A DNA stretch of 64,000 nucleotides from Luteirhabdus salina (lineage in GTDB: Bacteria > Bacteroidota > Bacteroidia > Flavobacteriales > Flavobacteriaceae): contig JALAHT010000004.1 in NCBI GenBank assembly GCA_025384855.1, positions 127,846-191,845 on the forward strand, read 5' to 3'. Numbering within the stretch: position 1 is the stretch's first letter; each line of letters begins with the position of its first letter. A program made the translations under genes and the position numbers. Below are positions 58,750 to 64,000 of the stretch, piece by piece. Below the pieces are notes generated by a model, which worked only from the letters and a program-made list of their open reading frames with translations, had not been told where the DNA came from and did no database searches.

Positions 58750-59139
58750 ATGAAGAAAGCGAAAATCACAAGCTTAGACGATGTAAAAATAGTAGTGGAT
58801 GCCTTTTATGGAAGGGTTCGAGAGGATGATTTACTGGGCCCTGTTTTCAACCATGTAATTCAAGATCGCTGGCCAGAACATCTTCAGAGAATGTATACCT
58901 TCTGGCAAACGGTTTTGCTAGGGGAACATACCTATTATGGCAGCCCCTTTCCGCCGCATCCAAAGCTTCCTGTTACTAAAGAACATTTTCAACGTTGGTT
59001 AAAACTGTTCACCAAAACTATCGACGAGCATTTTGAAGGTGAAAAAGCAGATGAAGCAAAATGGAGAGCCTCCAAAATGGCCGAGATGTTTCAATATAAA
59101 ATTGAAGCGATACAAAATAATTCCGCTATACTTAAATAA
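58750..59139 (+). CDS. Group III truncated hemoglobin
   Basis: 129 aa. VVDAFYGRVREDDLLGPVFN, HLQRMYTFWQTVLLG, YYGSPFPPHPKLPVTKEHFQRWLKLF: the HF-x-x-W-L helix carries the proximal His and YxGxPxxxH is group III-typical. Likely nitric-oxide detoxification or oxygen chemistry. Partner of the Rrf2 regulator gene. Confidence 0.9.
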   Translation: MKKAKITSLDDVKIVVDAFYGRVREDDLLGPVFNHVIQDRWPEHLQRMYTFWQTVLLGEHTYYGSPFPPHPKLPVTKEHFQRWLKLFTKTIDEHFEGEKADEAKWRASKMAEMFQYKIEAIQNNSAILK

Positions 59140-59140
59140 G

Positions 59141-59166
59141 AAAAGGGCCATTTCGGCCCTTTTTCA
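59141..59166. terminator. Bidirectional terminator between globin and acs
   Basis: AAAAGGGCC-ATTTC-GGCCCTTTT, a strong stem with A-run on the left and T-run on the right; serves the globin (+) and the acs gene (-). Confidence 0.85.
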
Positions 59167-59187
59167 CTTAAAGTCTCAAAAATACCA

Positions 59188-61095
59188 TTACAAAGCATTG
59201 TCCATAATATCCTGCACCACTTCTGGATTTAATAATGTTGAGGTGTCGCCAAGATTGCTGGTGTCCTTGCTTGCGATTTTCCGAAGGATGCGTCGCATAA
59301 TCTTACCACTTCGTGTTTTTGGTAATCCCTGCGTAAACTGAATCTTATCCAATTTGGCAATCGGCCCGACATGTTCGGTGATGATTTGATTGATTTCCTT
59401 CCGAAGATTATCATGGTTTCGCGATTCGCCTGTTTCTTTCAGAATAACATAGCCATACAACGCATTACCTTTCACTTCATGTGGGAATCCAACAATGGCA
59501 CTCTCGGCAACAGCTGGGTGTTCGTTAATGGCATCTTCAATAGGTGCTGTACCCAGATTATGACCAGAAACGATGATGACATCATCTACGCGACCGGTAA
59601 TTCTGTAGTAGCCAGTACTGTCCCGCAAGGCACCATCACCCGTAAAATACTTTCCTTCAAAAGCGGAAAAATAGGTGTCTTTATATCGCTGATGATTTCC
59701 CCAAATAGTACGTGCCATAGAAGGCCATGGGAACTTCACACATAATCGTCCGCTAACCAAATTCCCTTTGAGTTCGTTCCCATTCTCATCCATTAAGGCA
59801 GGCTGAATGCCCGGAAGCGGCAGGGTCGCATACGTTGGAATGGTCGGAGTGGAATATGGAATTGGCGAAATCATAATCCCACCCGTTTCGGTTTGCCACC
59901 ATGTATCGACAATCGGACAGTTTTTATTTCCAATATTGTCATTGTACCAGTGCCAAGCCTCTTCATTAATCGGTTCACCGACTGTTCCTAATACTTTCAA
60001 GGAAGAAAGATCGTATTGCTCCACAAAATCCAAGTTTTCCTTTGCCAATGCGCGAATGGCAGTCGGAGCAGTATAAAATTGATTGATGTTATGCTTTTCA
60101 ACGATCTGCCAAAAACGTCCCCAATCGGGATAGGTGGGAACCCCTTCATACATCACGGTGGTGGCGCCATTTGCCAACGGACCGTATACGATATAACTAT
60201 GGCCGGTAATCCATCCAATATCGGCAGTACACCAATACACATCATCCTCTCGATATTGGAATACATTTTTGAAGGTGTAAGCTGTATACACCATATAACC
60301 TGCGGTGGAATGAACCATTCCCTTGGGTTTTCCGGTGGAACCAGACGTGTAAAGAATGAAGAGTGGATCTTCGGCATCCATAATTTCAGGAACACAGTCA
60401 TGATACGCCTCATCCAATAACGGTTGCAACCACTTATCGCGACCCTCCTTCATCTGAATGTCAGAATTGATACGTTTTGCTACTAAAACCGATTCCACAC
60501 CTTCGCACGATTCTAAGGCTTCATCTACGATTCCTTTTAAGTCGATGGTTTTCGTTCCGCGATACGATCCATCGCTGGTCAAAACCATTTTACATTCACA
60601 GTCGTTGATACGTGTGGCCAATGCTTTTGATGAAAAGCCGGCAAACACTACAGAATGAATCGCGCCAATCCGGGCACAAGCCAAGACCGCCACCGCTAAT
60701 TCGGGAATCATCGGTAGATAAATACAGACACGATCGCCTTTTTCAACACCTTGATCTTTCAGTACATTCGCAAAGCGGCATACCCGTTCGTGTAATTGCT
60801 TGTAGGTGATGTGTTCCGCTTCTTCGTTTGGATCGTTAGGCTCAAAAATGATAGCGGTTTTGTCGCCGCGACTATAAATATGCCTATCGATACAATTTTC
60901 TGTGATATTCAGTTTTGCTCCTTGGAACCAAGACACTTCTGGTTTGGAAAGGTCGTATTCTAAAACCTTATCCCAACGCTTGCGCCAGACGAAGTTTTCT
61001 TCGGCGATTTCTTCCCAAAAGGTTTCAGGATCTCGTACCGATTTGCGATATACTTGAAAATATTCCTCTAAGTTTTTAACGTGATAATTACTCAT
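59188..61095 (-). CDS. acs: Acetate-CoA ligase (acetyl-CoA synthetase)
   Basis: 635 aa. LYTSGSTGKPKGMVHS (P-loop-like A3), TWWQTETGG, TGDGALRD, RVDDVIIVSGHNL, and the regulatory/catalytic Lys in KTRSGKIMRR near 598. WF-x-GA-LN-T-ENC (SWFQGAKLNITENC) is typical of Acs. Converts acetate, ATP and CoA to acetyl-CoA. Second gene of an operon with the paralogue 5 bp upstream. Confidence 0.95.
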   Translation of the reverse strand: MSNYHVKNLEEYFQVYRKSVRDPETFWEEIAEENFVWRKRWDKVLEYDLSKPEVSWFQGAKLNITENCIDRHIYSRGDKTAIIFEPNDPNEEAEHITYKQLHERVCRFANVLKDQGVEKGDRVCIYLPMIPELAVAVLACARIGAIHSVVFAGFSSKALATRINDCECKMVLTSDGSYRGTKTIDLKGIVDEALESCEGVESVLVAKRINSDIQMKEGRDKWLQPLLDEAYHDCVPEIMDAEDPLFILYTSGSTGKPKGMVHSTAGYMVYTAYTFKNVFQYREDDVYWCTADIGWITGHSYIVYGPLANGATTVMYEGVPTYPDWGRFWQIVEKHNINQFYTAPTAIRALAKENLDFVEQYDLSSLKVLGTVGEPINEEAWHWYNDNIGNKNCPIVDTWWQTETGGIMISPIPYSTPTIPTYATLPLPGIQPALMDENGNELKGNLVSGRLCVKFPWPSMARTIWGNHQRYKDTYFSAFEGKYFTGDGALRDSTGYYRITGRVDDVIIVSGHNLGTAPIEDAINEHPAVAESAIVGFPHEVKGNALYGYVILKETGESRNHDNLRKEINQIITEHVGPIAKLDKIQFTQGLPKTRSGKIMRRILRKIASKDTSNLGDTSTLLNPEVVQDIMDNAL

Positions 61096-61100
61096 GATAT

Positions 61101-62996
61101 TTATGCTTTTCCGATAATTCGATTGGTTTTATATACTAATTCTATTTCTTGGATGATAGCAGGATCATCTATGGTTGACGGAACTCCATATTCCGTTTGA
61201 TCGGCAATATTTCGTAGTAATTTACGAAGAATTTTTCCCGAACGTGTCTTCGGAAGACGTTCCACCACCAATACTTCCTTAAAGGAAGCCACGGCACCGA
61301 TTTGCTTGCGCACTTCAGCAATGATTTCCTCCTTAAAATTCTGGGAAACGGAGGTGTCGCCAGATTTTAAAACGATAAGTCCGAGCGGTCGCTGTCCTTT
61401 CAAATCGCAATGGATTCCAAATACGGCGCATTCCGCTACGGCTAGATGCGAGGCGACGACTTCTTCCATCTCAGCAGTAGAAAGCCGATGGCCTGCAACA
61501 TTGATAACATCATCTACACGGCCTGTAATAAACACATAACCATCTTCATCAACATAACCTCCATCACCTGAAAAATAATAGCCAGGGAATTTTTTGAGAT
61601 ATCCTGCCTTAAATCGCTCTGGGTTTCCCCAAAGACTTAATAAGGTTCCTGGTGGCAAGGGAAGGGCTACGCTTACATAGCCTTCCGTGTTAGGACCGAC
61701 TTGATTGCCCTCTTCATCCAAAATCTGAATATCATAGCCACAAACAGGCTTTCCGGCAGAGCCTGGTTTCACGGGTAATAATTCTATGCCCGCCATATTG
61801 GCTAACATCGGCCAACCCGATTCGGTTTGCCACCAATGGTCGATGACTGGGATTCCTAATTTTTCTTCTAGCCAATTCAAGGTCGCTACATCGCAGCGCT
61901 CGCCCGCCAGAAATTGGTATTTCAAACAGGAGAGGTCGTATTTTTTCAGGAACTCCCCGTCGTAATCTTCTTTTTTAATGGCACGAATGGCGGTGGGAGC
62001 AGTAAACATCACTTTCACCCTATGTTCTGAAATTACGCGCCAAAAAGTGGAAGCATCTGGTGTTTTAATCGGTTTTCCTTCGAAAAGGATTGTGGTATTT
62101 CGATTCAACAAGGGTCCGTATACAATGTAGGAGTGACCGACTACCCATCCTACATCACTGGCGGCCCAGTACACATCGCCCTCTTCGACTCCATACACAT
62201 GCTTCATCGTAAATTTTAGCGCTGTGGCATATCCCCCCGAATCGCGAATGATACCCTTAGGTGTGCCGGTAGTTCCAGAGGTATACAAGATGTAAAGCGG
62301 GTGATTAGAAGCTACGGAAACGGGTTCTACAGCAGCAGATTTTTCAACTAAAGTTGCATAGTCAATATCATATTCCTTTGTTTCCATTTCGACCCCTTGC
62401 TCCCGATCGAATACGATAACATGATTTGGTTTATGCGATGCTTCTTCAATCGATTTGTCTACAAAAGGTTTATAGGGAATTACTTTTGAAATTTCTATCC
62501 CATGTGAAGCGGTAATAATGGCTTTCGGATTACAATCGTCGATACGGATGGCAAGTTCATGGGGCGCAAATCCGCCGAAGACCACAGAATGAATCACGCC
62601 TATTCTCGCACAGGCCAACATCGCAAAAATAGCCTGTGGAATCATCGGCATATAGATGATGGCGGTATCACCTTTTTGCAATCCTAGTTTTTGTAGGCCT
62701 CCTGCTAATTTCGCTACTTCTTCACGTGCTTCGATAAAGGAAATGGTCTGCTTGGTATTGGTAACGGGCGAATCGTAGATAATCGCGGCTTGGTCGCCAT
62801 GACCGGCTTCAATATGCTTATCGAGGCAAAGGTAACTTACGTTCAATTCGCCATCTGAAAACCATCTCGGATAGCCCGTTTCATCGGTATCCAAAATAGT
62901 TTTTGGGGTTTTATACCAAGCAATTTGTTTCGCTTGTTTTTGCCAAAATTCCGCTGGGGAATCGATACTTTTTTGATAGAATTCCTGATACTTCAT
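61101..62996 (-). CDS. Acyl-CoA synthetase, Acs paralogue (propionate-type candidate)
   Basis: 631 aa. ILYTSGTTGTPKGIIRDSGG, DHWWQTESGWP, FSGDGGYVDEDGYVFITGRVDDVINVAGHRLST and KTRSGKILRKLLR. The 'SGW' after QTE and 'GIIRDSGG' are PrpE/Acs2-like features, so propionate or another short acid is a plausible substrate. Starts 4 bp into the small membrane protein gene and precedes acs, giving a three-gene operon. Confidence 0.92.
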   Translation of the reverse strand: MKYQEFYQKSIDSPAEFWQKQAKQIAWYKTPKTILDTDETGYPRWFSDGELNVSYLCLDKHIEAGHGDQAAIIYDSPVTNTKQTISFIEAREEVAKLAGGLQKLGLQKGDTAIIYMPMIPQAIFAMLACARIGVIHSVVFGGFAPHELAIRIDDCNPKAIITASHGIEISKVIPYKPFVDKSIEEASHKPNHVIVFDREQGVEMETKEYDIDYATLVEKSAAVEPVSVASNHPLYILYTSGTTGTPKGIIRDSGGYATALKFTMKHVYGVEEGDVYWAASDVGWVVGHSYIVYGPLLNRNTTILFEGKPIKTPDASTFWRVISEHRVKVMFTAPTAIRAIKKEDYDGEFLKKYDLSCLKYQFLAGERCDVATLNWLEEKLGIPVIDHWWQTESGWPMLANMAGIELLPVKPGSAGKPVCGYDIQILDEEGNQVGPNTEGYVSVALPLPPGTLLSLWGNPERFKAGYLKKFPGYYFSGDGGYVDEDGYVFITGRVDDVINVAGHRLSTAEMEEVVASHLAVAECAVFGIHCDLKGQRPLGLIVLKSGDTSVSQNFKEEIIAEVRKQIGAVASFKEVLVVERLPKTRSGKILRKLLRNIADQTEYGVPSTIDDPAIIQEIELVYKTNRIIGKA

Positions 62997-63217
62997 GACG
63001 TCGACTTTTTAGCGGAAATAAGTCCGAACCAATTCGGGTTCAAAACCTTCAACCTGATAAAAACATATAGAATAACGACGAAGCAAAGCCCCATGACTAT
63101 TGAGTGCAACGGGCTAACCGGCGTTTCGCTTTCTAACTTAAATCTGAAGTATAAAGAGACAATGGCGTAAATACAGATAATGATATCTGACGCTAAGGGT
63201 GGGATTCGAAATTTCAT
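62993..63217 (-). CDS. Small two-TM membrane protein upstream of Acs paralogue
   Basis: 74 aa with two hydrophobic helices (about 10-26 and 39-58) linked by FKLESETPVS. The stop overlaps the start of the Acs paralogue (ATGA-type), so it is co-translated. No family recognised; might help acetate/propionate uptake or anchor the enzymes, but this is speculation. Confidence 0.65.
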   Translation of the reverse strand: MKFRIPPLASDIIICIYAIVSLYFRFKLESETPVSPLHSIVMGLCFVVILYVFIRLKVLNPNWFGLISAKKSTS

Positions 63218-63265
63218 GATAACTAACTTAAATTAAACTTGGTTGTTTGCACACAAAACCAATGT

Positions 63266-63631
63266 TTAACCGATTAGTTCTTGAATTTCTGCTACTATTT
63301 TCTTTACTGAAAACGGCTTTGTAACATACTTATCTGCTCCAAGTTTTAAGCCTTTTTCAATATCTGAAGCTTTATTTTTGGCCGTTACGAACACCACTTT
63401 GGTATCTTGTAAACGATCATTCTTCTTAATAATGTCAAGCGTTTGGTATCCATCTACATTCGGCATCATGATGTCCAACAAAACAACATCCGGCACCATG
63501 GTTTCCAGCAGCTGAATGGCTTCACTACCATCGCGAGCAATAAACACTTCAAAATCCTGTTTTTTGAAGGTATACTCCAACGTCATTACGATGTTGGGCT
63601 CGTCATCCACAATCAAAATTTTCTTCTTCAT
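63266..63631 (-). CDS. Single-domain response regulator
   Basis: 121 aa, receiver only: DDEPN, phospho-acceptor D in VVLLDIMMPNVDG (about 53), VTAKNK and TKPFSVKK. No output domain. It follows the kinase fragment 15 bp downstream on the same strand; it may relay phosphate or act on protein partners. Confidence 0.92.
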   Translation of the reverse strand: MKKKILIVDDEPNIVMTLEYTFKKQDFEVFIARDGSEAIQLLETMVPDVVLLDIMMPNVDGYQTLDIIKKNDRLQDTKVVFVTAKNKASDIEKGLKLGADKYVTKPFSVKKIVAEIQELIG

Positions 63632-63646
63632 GAAGCAGCTTACAAG

Positions 63647-64000
63647 TTACTGAATAGGGAGCGTAAAAGCAAGCACCGCCCCATTTTTTTCATTGTTTTG
63701 GGCCCAAATTCTACCCCCATGCTTTTCCACTATCTGTTTGCTGATGGCAAGTCCCAATCCGCTCCCTTCGGGCTTAACCGTATTTTGATTCTTCGATTGA
63801 TAGAATTTATCGAAAATATAGGGGAAATCCTCTTCTGGAATGCCCTTCCCATTATCTTCTACCCGTATTTCGATCATCCCTTTAAAAACCTTGCTTCGTA
63901 CCGTAATTAGTCCCGTTTCCTTTGGTGTGAATTTTAAGGCATTCGATAATAGATTCGTCAATACCTGAAGAATTCGATCTTCATCATACAACATTTCCTT
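63647..64000 (-). CDS. Histidine kinase, C-terminal ATPase domain (N-terminus outside window)
   Basis: 118 codons visible. NLLSNALKFTPKE (N-box), VEDNGKGIPEEDFPYIFDKFYQ (G1/F) and GSGLGLAISKQIVEKHGG (G2) are the HATPase motifs. The frame is open at the window edge, so the sensor and HisKA parts lie beyond it. Pairs with the single receiver gene. Confidence 0.93.
   Translation of the reverse strand, partial: KEMLYDEDRILQVLTNLLSNALKFTPKETGLITVRSKVFKGMIEIRVEDNGKGIPEEDFPYIFDKFYQSKNQNTVKPEGSGLGLAISKQIVEKHGGRIWAQNNEKNGAVLAFTLPIQ

Overview
The window is chromosomal DNA of a member of the Bacteroidota, most likely family Flavobacteriaceae. Supporting evidence: several secreted proteins end in type IX secretion (T9SS) sorting domains; promoters have the Bacteroidota -7 box (TAnnTTTG) and genes lack Shine-Dalgarno sequences; and the gene families (DUF6443 Rhs proteins, CarboxypepD_reg TonB receptor, PepSY protein, short HPF, Usp arrays) are typical of the group. 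I cannot name a species.

Layout. 1-4.3 kb is ordinary chromosome: DUF983 (partial), an ABC-F ATPase, a CPXCG protein, a SpoIIAA-like protein and an AsmA-like protein. At 4389-4461 is an initiator tRNA-fMet gene. A tyrosine integrase starts 56 bp after it, and an exact 43-bp copy of the tRNA 3' end lies at 29295-29337, so 4.46-29.34 kb is an integrated island of about 24.9 kb. Its cargo is: a 10-bp repeat array; a T9SS protein plus two giant Rhs/YD-repeat proteins with a lipoprotein (candidate immunity) and a displaced second Rhs tip with its own lipoprotein; a two-gene CHAT protease + amidohydrolase unit; and a stress-like module (TPR histidine kinase, LuxR-type response regulator, and an operon encoding KTSC-like, DUF4177-like, YidD-like, DUF4236, TerB-like, membrane coiled-coil and vWA lipoproteins). 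Three TACGG-N4-CCGTA palindromes sit 29.5 bp upstream of -7 boxes in this module and are probably the operator of its two-component system.

29.3-31.5 kb is a scar-rich zone with tRNA remnants, stacked terminators, an 84-bp direct repeat, a secreted leucine-rich-repeat protein and an integrase fragment. 31.6-35.2 kb encodes an iron-type TonB receptor and a PepSY membrane protein. 35.3-38.3 kb holds two tandem paralogous T9SS propeller-like proteins. 38.5 kb is a YitT transporter.

39.5-59.1 kb looks like a low-oxygen/dormancy island: ribosome hibernation factor, seven universal stress proteins, thioredoxins, deoC/deoD, a PAS histidine kinase with FixL-like PAS features, a receiver-CRP/FNR fusion regulator, an ATP-cone nuclease-like protein, a beta-CASP ribonuclease, an acetyl-CoA hydrolase/transferase, an Rrf2 Fe-S regulator and a truncated globin. 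Eight FNR-like palindromes (consensus CTGAYNNNNRTCAT) lie in this stretch, each centred exactly 29.5 bp before a -7 box. This points to one coherent regulon, probably run by the receiver-CRP protein encoded in its middle. The window ends with two acetyl-CoA synthetase paralogues, a small membrane protein, a response regulator and the C-terminus of a histidine kinase.

Strongest candidates for undescribed biology are (1) the FNR-like dormancy regulon with fixed promoter geometry, (2) the CHAT-amidohydrolase pair and (3) the island stress module with its own palindromic operator.
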